Assembly (NCBI RefSeq): GCF_016920785.2
Contig: NW_024609948.1
Location: forward strand, 1 to 64,000
Origin: Ixodes scapularis
Lineage: Eukaryota > Arthropoda > Arachnida > Ixodida > Ixodidae
DNA: 64,000 nt
Reading direction: 5' to 3'
The number at the start of each line of letters is the position of its first letter. The stretch's first letter is position 1. Shown here in pieces: positions 12,117 to 22,332 of the stretch. Under the pieces are notes generated by a model. That model was not told where the DNA came from and did no database searches. It saw nothing but the letters and a program-made list of their open reading frames with translations. A program made the position numbers and the translations under genes.

Positions 12117-13094
12117 AGGGCAACTCCGCTTCACTTTTGATATTTAGGAAACTATGTAGCCCTCTTCAGTATCATATAGGAAGACCCCATGTCAAACATT
12201 ACGATCTAATTCCGTTTATATATTTAATAAACTGGCCAGCAAACCTTCAAGCGAGCCAAGTCGCCGAAATCTGCCGACTCTATAGCGTGCGGCGCGAGGC
12301 GCAATCATCAGCGCAGTCAATAGGGAGTTTTCGTAGATCGTTTTCGCCGTCCCGCAAGGCCCTCCGCAACCCGCTACGATAGCGGGAAATCCACAGTCGA
12401 GGCTATCGGCGCGCAGGCGCAGTTGCAACTTCTTCGTTGCGGAACGCTTAGCGGAGGGGGCAGCGCGGTCTACGAAAACTCCCTATTGCCACGGAGTTGG
12501 AGCGGCCAACGTTGAACCACTACGACAGAGGCATGTCTGCGTCATTCTCACGTTTTGTTTGTTTTTAGTTCTCAGAGCGAAATTGAACGATGACGTCATG
12601 AGTTTCTCTTCCCGGTGTTGGCTGACCGGGCGTTCACGTGATCACCGTAACACGGATGCGCTAGTTTGCGCTGCCCTGCGCGCTTATCGGTCTGTTTCTC
12701 CGCTCCCCTTCTCCTCTTTCGTCTTCTGCGTTGCTTCTGCCCTTCCTCCTCTCCCCCGGGCCATCACCGTCCACGCCATGCAAAGCGACCTGCCCGCGTC
12801 AAAAACAAAAAAAAAGAAGACCTGCCCGCGTCGCGTGTTCTGTTTCTCGCTCCCTCCCGAACGTCACAAGACCACGTGGTTCGACGTGACGTGGCCATGA
12901 CTCTGACGACCCGAGACCAATGTTGCCTGACGCAACTGAAGTTTCGGTTTCGGTATCTGCTGATGTTTTAATAAGGATTATACAAATAATATTCCACATT
13001 TCGCAAATCCGAAGACGTAGAGTTATTTAGTAGTGCCTTGTGAATGTGAATCACATGGAAGCCTAAAATTTTCGGAATTGAGCGGAGTTGCCCT
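12117..13094. mobile_element. TTAA-type MITE (Kolobok-like), 978 bp, abutting the previous element
   Basis: The left terminus AGGGCAACTCCGCT mirrors the right terminus AGCGGAGTTGCCCT. The right end is followed by TTAA (13095-13098); the left is preceded by ATAA, one base from TTAA. Short AGGG termini at TTAA fit Kolobok-type elements; piggyBac also uses TTAA but with CCC-type ends. It encodes nothing recognisable and contains a nested TA-flanked MITE at 12323-12483. Its left flank is also the right flank of the 11205-12113 element. Confidence 0.7.
12323..12483. mobile_element. TA-flanked MITE (Tc1/mariner-like), 161 bp, nested
   Basis: Perfect 15-bp inverted ends, GGGAGTTTTCGTAGA and TCTACGAAAACTCCC, are bordered on both sides by TA (12321-12322 and 12484-12485), as for Tc1/mariner insertions. 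The interior is GC-rich and noncoding. It sits inside the 978-bp TTAA-type MITE, so it inserted later. Confidence 0.8.
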
Positions 13095-13158
13095 TTAAAA
13101 CGGCTTGTATGTGCGAATATGCGCATACGCGATGTTGAGTGGACTTCCTGCAGTGTTG

Positions 13159-13197
13159 AGCACTGCAGGAAGTTGAACTTCAACTTCCTGCAGTGCT
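13159..13197. repeat. 39-nt perfect palindrome
   Basis: AGCACTGCAGGAAGTTGAA, one central C, then the exact reverse complement. A further partial copy of ACTTCCTGCAGTG lies immediately upstream at about 13143. This gives a 19-bp stem with no loop to speak of. No protein or element was recognised around it. Confidence 0.9.
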
Positions 13198-13336
13198 GCG
13201 GGGTTCGAGTAATAACGGTGACAGTGTGCAGCTCTGGAGGTCATGGGTGGCTCGCCGTAGACTAGTGCACTGTCACACAAGGGCAACGTGTGGAAATGTC
13301 AGCACGAATGGCTAGAAAACGTGCATGTCTGTGAAA

Positions 13337-13490
13337 GAAAGACACCTCGATATCCTACAGCGCTTTGTCTTGTGCTCTTTTCGTCTCTTTGTGTCCTCAT
13401 CTTAGTCGCGCTGTTTTTCAACATGAACTCTCACCAACTCGCCCAGTTATCTATCCTTATCCTACTGACTTTTTATCCTGTTTTCAAAGG
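13337..13490 (+). repeat. dispersed repeat containing CACCAACTCGCCCAG
   Basis: The block with CTCTTTTCGTCTCTTTGTGTCC and CTCACCAACTCGCCCAG resembles segments near 20290-20320, 50620-50730 (opposite strand) and 52258-52275, which share CACCAACTAGCCCA or its inverse. This is probably one SINE-like or MITE-like dispersed family. Ends and tail are not definable here. Confidence 0.45.
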
Positions 13491-13497
13491 TTAGCAA

Positions 13498-15791
13498 ATG
13501 CTTCAAAGGCGATTTCAGGCACCGCGTTGTTGCGCATGCACTTTTAGGCAGACATTATCAAGTTTTGCTAACTTTTTCCTCTTCGCGCAAGTTCATACAG
13601 TTTTCAGTTAGGCTTTCGTTGCCTAGAGAGTAAACCACTCTCCCCCTCCCCCTCATACAGCATTTTGTCATGCCCCCCCCCCTCCCCCCTCCGAAACAAA
13701 ATCCTGGCTACGTGCCTGGCCTTTACTACTGGCACTTCTATGTTTTCGAAACCAAACGGACGTTCCAAACTTCGTAAATGATATGAAGTGAAACTGTCAC
13801 CTGCGCGTGATTTCACTTTTATGCAATGTTCGCGTCTTCCTTAAGAGGGAGCGCTCCTCGATTTTCATCTCCGATAGGAACTTTTCAAGAATCCAGATGG
13901 CGCGCGCGTCGAAGGCGTGAAAAGGCGCTCTCCCTCCGAGGCGAATGAGTGCGTAACGTATCTGGGTCTAGCAGCGAAATGAGAGCTCACGTCCCTTAAG
14001 ACTCCTCGGGAAAGAACGTAAACCACATTTTTGTTCGTTACAGTTGCATTTCCTTCAGTGTAGTCGAAACGCAACCAAAACGCCGCTAGTGACAGCCTTC
14101 ACAGTGCTTCCGTGCCCCGAGAAACTCGCGGACGGCGCTTCACGTCTCCTTCGGTAGGGTGACGTAAATGACACGTGATGACGTCGCATTCGATGCTCGC
14201 AGCGGATTCGCGGGTTTGTGAGGCTCGTGCCGAGTCGCCCACGGCAGCGGCGGCGGCGGGCCGCGGCCGGCAGTTGCCCCGAGGGGCTAGAGGGGCGCGG
14301 AGTGGCGCGTGCGGTAGGTAAATGTTCGCGGGGAGTGACTTCTCCGGAGGATTCGGAGAACTCTGAACGCCGATATGTTGTCCGTCCGGCGGTGACGGCT
14401 GTTCGCGCACGACCGCTCTGTTGTGGTCGTTATTGGTTTAGAAGGCCTAGACTTTTCAGTCGCGATATGTCAGTTGGCTGGCCTTCCCGAAGAAAACCGA
14501 AATCAAGAGGTAAGAACTTTTTTTATGACGTCCCCATTCAGTTATGATTTCTGTCACAAGTGATGTACATTTTCCCTTTATCAGAATGGTGCGATTGCCA
14601 CGATCGATTGAGAATCACTTTGTGTACTTCAGGCTGGTGCGAACCACACACTGAATAAACGTATTGGCGACGCGAGCGATCGAAAGCGTCGCTGTGGTCG
14701 GCCTGCCACGATTGGCCGAATGCAGACAATGACGTCAGCAAAGGATTTCTGATCGACTGAAATTAGAGGGATGTAAGAACTTCAATTTTGACGGTGCTGG
14801 CAGTGTTGCTTTGAGAGCGCTATGATTTCAGGCTTCCACCATGCCCATTACGAACACCATCCAACTTGTTGTTCGCAAGGTAATGACGTCACGAAAGGTA
14901 ACCGAACGAGGGCGCCACCGAAACATCTCGCCGCTAATAGCTTCTATTGTTAACAGATTGCTTCCAGATTCGGATGTGTTCGAGGGACGAAGTACGTCGC
15001 TATCATTACCTAGTTTGAAATTTTCATGAAAGCTCGCAATTGTTACTTGGTGTCCTGCATTGAACATAATTATTGACTCTGCTTTTAACCAATCTGCTAT
15101 TTATACGTTCTAGCGCAAGACTTGGTCGGCTCGGCAAACAGTCTTATCGACTCCAGTTTGTGACCGCCTCCAGTCCTTCAACTTGGGCGGACCCGTGCCT
15201 GAAGACTGCGCTAATCTGCAATGAAGGGACATGATGTTATCATTCTATGAGCAGGCCTTTGAAACATTAACTCGTCATCGTCTTCACTGTATTGGGGTTG
15301 TGGAGGAAGAGCGAAGTCCCGCTACAGTATTCTGAGTGAGGAAAGGAACAACATGCGTTCTTTCAATTGAGAACGTTTCCACTTGCGTCTATTTTCCAAA
15401 TTTAGACGAATTTCATAATTGCAATATTAAAATGCGACCGCGCAATGTGAATAAAATCTAATGGGTGCTTGTTTTGCAGTTGACTGACCACCAGTTTTCG
15501 TTTCTACATTTCTTGTCGTGTCTCTATAATCGTTCTTAAGTTTGGTTACTTCTCCTCCACTACTAAAATCCCTCTTTTGTACTCGAAAAAGTAAATCTAC
15601 AAAAATATGTTACGTGAAGGGTCCGATTTTCCTCTGCCCACTAAAAGAAAGCATTAAAATGTGATGTTGCAAGCGTATTCTACATAAATAAAACGTAAAG
15701 AGGCCACCTAGCTTACTGATATTTGTGCGTCAAATATACATGCAGTTCTGTTATGTTATGCCGCGGCAGTTTTCTCTAGGACGACTCTGTC
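13498..15791. other. no recognisable gene; one isolated TTAA terminus
   Basis: Contains a C run at about 13674-13687 and the sequence TTAAGAGGGAGCGCTCCTC at about 13840. The inverse of that sequence occurs at about 46415-46433. These may be opposite ends of one TTAA-type family in two truncated copies. Otherwise unremarkable. Confidence 0.35.
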
Positions 15792-16788
15792 TTCAGATAA
15801 GAACGGCCGACCGTGTCCGGTGACAGTTTTTAATTTTGACCAGAAAAATGCATCTTGCTGCCTCAATGCCCAGAAAAACGGAACCGGTCTTTGTTTTAGG
15901 AAAAAAAACAAAACAAAGTTACCTTCAAGAAAACAAGTCAGAAACACCTGCTCAATCTGAAGCGTTATCTGTGGATTTAGCAAAATTGGCATTTCAGGCA
16001 GCTCTCCCCGAAAATGTGTTGTGGCTGCTGGCCCGTATCGGAATGGTTGACCCAAATTATTTATCACTACGTATCGACGTCGTTATTTTGAAATAAAAAA
16101 ATCGCACAGACGACGGCACATTGAGCAATACTGCCAAAGTTTTAACTTCTTTTTTTGTCCGCATTTATTCAAGCCCGTTTTCAAACTTTGCCAGCGTGTT
16201 GTCCTCTATTTTGCTATAAATATTGTCGTCCTGATTAGCAGGAAAAGTTGACGAGAAACGTTCAAATCGAGGCATTTTACTAAATATGCATACTTTTGCA
16301 AATCAATTAAAAAAAATGCTATCTTCGATATTTTAACTCTTCAAAATAACGCCAATAGTATCTATGAGCATGATGTGCAAAAATATTATTGCATTGTTTC
16401 TGTGTCTTATACATACCCGTAGTTGACAAGTTCATAATTTTTACAGCCCGTAAGAGTGCTCCGGGGTGGTCAGATTGGCAGCGCAGGGGTGGGCGATAGT
16501 TTCTAAGTGATAATGTTTAGCAAGTTCTTTTTTCTTCGTACGAGATTTAAAAAAAAAAGTACGCATGAGCCGGAGCAATCGAGAGACGCTAGCCTGTCGC
16601 ACGCTTCTCAGGGTACGTTTTCGGTAGTCGGCGTGTAGCGTCTCTGTGTACGCCAAGCAAAGGAATCAACAGAAGTGGTTCCGATAGCAGATGTTTATCT
16701 CAGCGTGTAAGAGAATGGGGGCTGCCGAGAACAATGATCTTCGGCACGTAATCACAAAAGAAATATTATTGTGCTACAATAAATAGGA

Positions 16789-16986
16789 CGTGAACGGGAA
16801 GGAATACACGAAGTTTCGGGCGGACGCCCATCTTCGTGTAAGAAACAAAAAATCGGTGAGTAACAAATGTATAGGCCCCTTTTCTTGTGACGTATACGAC
16901 CCTTTCTTTGTTTCTCGCCGTGTTTCGTATATATCACTTGAAGAAGGACGTTCGCCCGAAACGTCGTATTTTCCTTCCCGTTCACG
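16789..16986. mobile_element. nested 198-bp inverted-repeat MITE
   Basis: CGTGAACGGGAAGGAA...GTTTCGGGCG at 16789 faces CGCCCGAAAC...TTCCTTCCCGTTCACG ending at 16986, with roughly 60-bp arms and moderate divergence. It lies in the centre of the 3-kb long-inverted-repeat element. It encodes nothing. Confidence 0.7.
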
Positions 16987-17302
16987 TTTTAGGCAGTGTA
17001 GCTGCATCTTTCGTGTTTTTGATTAATTGGTCACCCGGAGGATCACGTCACAAGAAAGGGTGCGTTGATTGAAGGAAAAGGAGGGGAGGCGAAACCATTA
17101 GAGGGCACAACCTCTTCGGTTGCCATATATTATTAGAGAAGATATTCACATGCGACGTCATGCATACTGACAACCAAAAAAAGGGACTTGTAGCTGCGCT
17201 CCAATCAGTGATGACACCAGCCACGATTCCGCCCGCGCATACTATGGCCTTGGGAACATTCACGAGTGGCTTGGGGAGGTTGCTCCTTTCTACGCACATT
17301 TT

Positions 17303-17575
17303 ATGTGGGCCAGTGACGGCGGAGCAAGCTACTTCAGGAATAGGCACCAACTTCATGAGCTCGCTAAGACCGAGTACCTGTCGGCCAAGTGGCTAGTTTC
17401 CGCTACTGGGCATACCAAGAACGTCTGCGATGGGATTGGAGGCCTCGTCAAGCACCATGATGCAACTGTTTACAACCTTCGAGGGCCGGCTACATCAGAT
17501 ATGAAATGTGCGTCAGATATGGTGGACGTCCTCAGCACCAAATTACCCAACGTGGCATTGATTAGCAAGGGCTGA
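17303..17575 (+). pseudogene. fragment of a transposon-associated protein with GH-K-DGIGG motif
   Basis: An open frame of about 90 residues reads ASDGGASYFRNRHQL, then SATGHTKNVCDGIGGLVK, and ends in SKG. This resembles a family of arthropod mobile-element proteins that I remember for an SDGxxxQ(Y/F)KNR block followed by HGKGxxDGIGGxVKR. The spacing here is right, but HGKG has decayed to GHTK. Upstream frames carry no further match, and the piece is short and enclosed by inverted repeats. Function is not claimed beyond a probable transposase or accessory relic. Confidence 0.4.
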
Positions 17576-17614
17576 CTTTTAGGAGTTCAGTTGAAATGAA
17601 AACAACAGCCTGGG

Positions 17615-17660
17615 ATTCCCTCCATCCCGTGCCTGGAATTCCCTCCATCCCGTGCCTGGA
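17615..17660. repeat. 23-bp tandem duplication
   Basis: ATTCCCTCCATCCCGTGCC (23-bp unit ending TGGA) occurs twice in direct succession without mismatches. Confidence 0.9.
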
Positions 17661-17937
17661 ATTCAATCCTGGCACTGCTGACAGTGTATAGATGCGTCAA
17701 CTCACTGCGACACGAATTGCTCGTAGCACGAACGATGGCGTCTACAAGCAAGCCACTCGGACAATAAAGGCTCGATTCCACCCAGGCCTGCTGGCAGGCT
17801 AGTGCGAAGCGGCTACAATGCGTCTATAAGACAAAAATGTGATGAAAAGGGAGCATAAAAAGTCTCAAACAAACGAACTGTCCAGCTCGCTTGCACCTTT
17901 GCATTTAATTGCATTACAAACAAACAAAAATCTTTCT

Positions 17938-17942
<5 letters not shown>

Positions 17943-17970
<28 letters not shown>
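17943..17970. repeat. poly-T run
   Basis: A run of about 28 T. Other long homopolymers lie at 18891-18913 (T), 19538-19558 (A) and 24096-24111 (C). Confidence 0.9.
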
Positions 17971-18777
17971 GCGGTGTGCGGCCCACCACGGCCGAGGCTC
18001 TATTGCCGCGCGAAGGTGCCCCCGTTGTACGGCGCCCTATCCTCAATATCGTGTTAGAGCCCTATATCCTGTTACCTAAACGCCTGTTATCGGAGCCGCA
18101 CCGATCGTTTCCCCTACGTGGCGTGCGCAGAGACGCTACACGCCCGCCATAGAAAGCGGGCCCTGCGAAGCGTGCGACAGGCTAGCGTCTCGCGATTGCT
18201 CCAGCTTGTGCGCATTTTTTTGACTCTTGTACTAATAGACAAAAAAAGACGTATCAAGAATCATCACTTCAAAAGTACCCTCCACCTCTGTGCTGCCAAT
18301 CTGACCACCCGGGAGAAGTTTTACGCTGTGTAAAAATAATGAAATTGTCAAATAGGCGTACGCACAGGCCTCATTCATGGCAACCGCGGTAGCCTCCATT
18401 TGGCCAGATTTTCTTGCTTTGTAACTTTAAAGACACACAAATAATGCAACATGTTTTTGCACATCCTGTTAGTACATATCACTGGCGCTAACTTGAAAGA
18501 GTTTGAAAAAATCGAAGATGGCCTTTCTTTTTAAATTGATTTTCAAAATTATGCACATTTACGGAAATGCCTTTATTTGAGCGTTTTTCGTGAACTTTTC
18601 CCGCTAACAAGGACAACAATACTTGTCACGAAGATTAGCCAAATAGAGGATAACACGCTGACAAAACAACAACAACAACGACCGGTTCCGTTTTCCTGGG
18701 CATTGTGGCAGCAAGATGCATTTTTCTAGTCAGAATTAAAAATGGTCACCGGATATGGTCGACCGTTCTTATCTGAA

Positions 18778-19690
18778 ACACCAGATGCACCTTCCGAATT
18801 GTGCAAAGTATATCAAAGCGCGTAGATTAAACAAAATAAATAATGTCTTCGTTGTTTGGTATAATTGTTCACGAGGCCTATTATTGCACTTTTTTTTTTT
18901 TTTTTTTTTTTTTAATGTGTAGCAATGCGTTTGAAGAAAGTGTGATTTTGTTTTTGTTGGTGAATGTCATTTGTGCTGACATACATGATGATAAGCTACG
19001 ATATTGAACTGCGGAAATGAAAAAATAATTCTTCTTATTGCACAAAAACTCCCTTCGCGAGATTATGAATTTCCCGAACAAATTACACATGGGGAATTAA
19101 ATCCCCATGTATCGATTTAAGTTACCTGTGGACGAACGAGTTTTTTTTTTTTATTTAGCACGACATACTTCTATCTAATTTTCCGGCATTTATACGTTCG
19201 GCATTAGTCATTTGATTACTTTGTGTTTTGAAGTTCACGCCTCTGTATTGTTCCAGACTAACATCCGCAAGGTAGCTCGTAAAGTAAAAAAAAAAAATAG
19301 CAAAACACACCTAAAATGCCTTCCGAAGTCATTATCTTGTGTAAGTACAAGGACGTTTTGTAAATTTTGGGGGTAAACCTAGGGAGATACAGGTTATCAG
19401 TTTGACATAATGTCAGTGTTAGTGTTATCCGATTACCTCATCTTGCGAGACGTTTACTTTTAGAATCTCAATAATTGGCATACTTTTCTAGCAACACGCG
19501 CAGGACACGCACACCTCAAAAGAGCGAAAGCAAATGTAAAAAAAAAAAAAAAAAAAAAGAAAAAAACGCGGCACGGGTTATCTGCACTGTGTCGCCCGTT
19601 GGCGAAGACAAAACGCCAACAGTCCAAATGGACTCAGATGTGCGTATTTCGATGCCGCTCTTACCTCCGCGGATTCCCGTTTTGTCCCGG
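18778..19690. other. AT-rich unannotated stretch
   Basis: Contains poly-T and poly-A runs and a short palindrome around 19085 (ACATGGGG facing CCCCATGT). No gene is recognisable. Confidence 0.35.
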
Positions 19691-20822
19691 AGGCATGCGG
19701 TTTAGAAAAGCTCCTTTTAGGGAACGCCGTTTTATCGATATCAGTTTATCCAATCGCAGTTTAGAGAAAATGACGGCAGCCGGGGTGCCGTTTCCGATAT
19801 CCCCCTGGTTCATTAGCCTAGATTGCCGAACCCTTGGCGGTGAACTATTGGTCGTGCACGCTCAAGCTTGAGGTTATAATAAATTTTCCCCCAGCGACAG
19901 TGAGGGGCGACCGCGCCAAGCGCGGTCTGATTGGAAGCCTAGCTTGTACTGGTCCAAAAATATCGATAGTACTATCGATAGTATCGATAGTCGCCAGAAA
20001 TTTGACCATCGATAGTAAAAGAAACTATCGATAGTACTATCGATAGTCGTCTATCGAAAAACTATCGATAGTCGACTATCGAAAATCTATGGATAGTACT
20101 ATCGATACTCGACGATCGGAAAATTGTTGTTAAGCGACTATCAGAAAACTATCGATAGTCGACTATCGTAAACCTATCGATAGTACTGTCGAGAGTTTAC
20201 TATCGATAGCTATGCGACATTAGTAGTGTGCGTCGCTCCCTCGTCTCTTTTTCTCGCTTAATTTTTTATTTTATTTTATTTTTTTTTCAAATGGGACACC
20301 AACTAGCCCAAGCAATTACCGTCTCAACTTCGGTTCAGCTTTCAGTGATGACGAAGACGGGAGTTTGGCCGAAGAGAGGAGGAAGGGGAAGCGAGCGGCG
20401 GTGCGGCAACTGTGTTCGCTCTAGTAGTGCAAAACAGTCGATAGTACTATCGATAGTCACCAGAAAACTGAGTATCGATAGTAAAAAAGGAATCGATAGT
20501 ACTATCGAAAAACTCTCGATAGTTGACTGTCGAAAAACTATCGAGAGTACTATCGACAGTCGACTATCGAAAAACTGTCGATAGTACTACCGATAGTCTA
20601 CTATCGATAGTTCTGCGACACTATCGATAGTTTTGGAAAAACTATCGATAGTATCGATAGTCAATTTATCGATAGTTTTGCATTACTACTAGCTTGCCGC
20701 CGCCTAGAAACAGCAGTTCTCAAACGGAGGCCTCGATAAAACGTGCACCTCTCGCTAAACCGTGCTTCGATAAACCGTACCCCTTTCGCTAAGATGAGCC
20801 TCGATATAACGGCGTTCGATCC
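19690..20822. mobile_element. MITE family M, copy 1, split by an insertion
   Basis: 19690-19946 plus 20689-20822 together match the uninterrupted copy at about 21985-22332. Shared blocks are TTTAGAGAAAATG, CCGCGCCAAGCGCGGTCTG-like, GGAAGCCTAGCTTG, and right of the insertion GCCGCCGCCTA, CTCAAACGGAGGCCTCGATA and CTAAACCGTGCTTCGATA. Both ends carry inverted TTTAGCGA and TTATCGA-type motifs (GAACGCCGTTTTATCGA at left, TCGATATAACGGCGTTCGA at right), so it is itself an inverted-repeat element. It is interrupted exactly at CTAGCTTG. Confidence 0.75.
19947..20688. mobile_element. hAT-like insertion built of TATCGATA palindrome arrays
   Basis: A 742-bp insertion flanked by perfect 8-bp direct repeats CTAGCTTG (19939-19946 and 20689-20696); the sister copy near 22188 has this sequence once. 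The ends are imperfect inverted repeats, TACTGGTCCAAAAATATCG against TAGTAATGCAAAACTATCG. Two arrays (about 19963-20215 and 20436-20680) consist of dozens of CTATCGATAGT half-sites in both orientations, separated by about 200 bp of ordinary sequence. TAGTAGTGCAAAAC at 20424 looks like another internal terminus, so it may be two nested copies. No ORF. Confidence 0.8.
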
Positions 20823-21743
20823 GCCGTAGCAAAGACGCTTTGTCGCTGTTAGTACAAAACCTACCGCTTTCGCGTAGCAGAATATTTTATTTCACTTTTT
20901 TTTTCTGTCAACTGGTTAACTTGATCGGTTCATTGAGTGTGAAGTCTTGCGAGTCTGTAAGTTGCCAAGCCCATTCATTTGCGGGTGCAAATGCCGCCGC
21001 CGCGATCGGCAGGTTACGCGAATTTGGTTTCGCCTGCCTCCCCTCCAACTTGGGGTGAACTCGTCCGTCCGGGGCCCGCTCTTCGACAGAGACGTCTGCG
21101 CTCAAGTTCAACCAGTTCAACTTCAAAGCCTGCTGCCTCCTTTTTCTCGGTTGGAGACGCGCGCGTCTGTCTCCTTTTCTTTCCCTTCACTTTCAGTGCC
21201 CGCAAAGTCCGTCTGGACGAAGCTGGCGGCACCGGGCAGCGTTGGGCCGCGTGCACAAAGTAAAAACAAAAGGAAAGACCTCGCTCGCAGTTTGCACGGG
21301 TTCTGGCTCATTCGTTTGTTTTGGGTTAATTTTTGTTTGGTGTTAGTTTTCACGGTGGCACTCTGCAGCATTGTTGAATGCTAGATATCAAAACAAGTAA
21401 AACACGTACAAATAAGCGCTCCGCCACAATTTTCTTCTCCGGTGAAGACCATCTGCACGTTCCGTAAAAATGACTTTAGGAGCTACTTTTCGGTAGTCTT
21501 GTTTCGGTAGCCTGCACTTCAAACACGGACTGCATGTTTGAGGCAAAAATAAGTCTAGCTAGCCGTTTCTCACTCAGCCGATCCTGGGTCTTTATTCAGT
21601 TCCTTGTGTGCGCTTGTGGTGTATTGCTTTCAAAAAACGTGCTCTAGCGTTCGACCTTGGTATACAAAGAAGTGGGATTTAGAAGATTTCACTGAGGTCC
21701 GGACGAAGATGAAAGGCGCAATCTTCGGGAGCAGCCCAGTGAA

Positions 21744-21930
21744 ATGGCTTTGCCGCGCTTTTTAGATGAGTGCATACAAGTGTGCAGCTTTAGCTTCTCG
21801 GGAGCGACGGTGCAGGCTCTCAAGGAGAACATTGACGGGTTGCCTCTCAAAAAGTTCGATTTTGCGGTAGTCTACGCAGGCGGAAACAACCTGCAAAATG
21901 GCGACAGGGGGTCAGCCTCGGTCAAAGAAG
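21744..21930 (+). pseudogene. SGNH/GDSL-hydrolase-like fragment (probable LINE ORF1 relic)
   Basis: The frame reads CSFSFSGATVQALKENI followed by LKKFDFAVVYAGGNNLQNG. This matches the block II (GATV) and block III (G-x-N-[D/N]) layout of SGNH esterase domains, in which a glycine and asparagine complete the oxyanion hole. No block I serine (GDS) or final DxxH is seen in the open part. The same domain type occurs intact in the LINE ORF1 at 33.2-34.4 kb, so a decayed LINE ORF1 is the simplest source. A host lipase exon is less likely given the short isolated frame. Confidence 0.4.
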
Positions 21931-21984
21931 AAGAGCTTACAACACCCCAGCATGGTTGTAAGCTATGGAGAAAAATGTGCTGAT

Positions 21985-22332
21985 TTTCGGAGAAGTGGGG
22001 TTTAGGGAAGCTCGCTTTAGCGAACACCGTTTTCGCGACAACAGCAGATCGGATCGCCGTTTAGAGAAAATGGCGACCGCCCGCATGCTAACCAACCTTT
22101 GGCGATCCACGCTCGAACTTATATTAAACTTTTCCCGAGCGACAGCGAGGGGTGCCCGCACGAAGCGCGGTCTGTTTGGAAGCCTAGCTTGCCGCCGCCT
22201 ACAAACAGCATTTCTCAAACGGAGGCCTCGATAAAATGTATCCATTTTCGCTAAACCGTGCTTCGATATACCGCACCCCTTTCGTTGAAACGAACCTGGA
22301 TAAAACCGCGTTCGATAACCGTAATAAACCCG
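21985..22332. mobile_element. MITE family M, copy 2, uninterrupted
   Basis: The uninterrupted relative of the 19690-20822 element. It runs from the TTTAGGGAAGCTCGCTTTAG region, through GGAAGCCTAGCTTGCCGCC (the empty insertion site), to CCGCGTTCGATAACCG. The right half contains alternating TCGATA and GCTAAACC motifs that mirror TTTAGCGA at the left. Noncoding. Confidence 0.7.

Larger units (their letters stand above)
15792..18777. mobile_element. 3-kb element with very long terminal inverted repeats
   Basis: The arm at 15792-16657 is repeated in inverse orientation at 18119-18777. The outermost block TTCAGATAAGAACGG meets CCGTTCTTATCTGAA. Further in are CAGAAAAATGCATCTTGCTG, TGCCCAGAAAACGGAACCG-type, CAGACTGGTG-type and GAGACGCTACACGCC blocks on both sides in mirrored order. 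The arms differ by indels (866 versus 659 bases). The 1.46-kb centre holds another inverted repeat and a transposon-like coding fragment. No target duplication is clear. Foldback-type DNA element or a mutated inverted duplication. Confidence 0.7.

Noticed and set aside
19947..20688. TATCGATA arrays as a CRISPR array
   Set aside because: Units are palindromic, irregularly spaced and without unique spacers; the sequence is eukaryotic and flanked by a target duplication.
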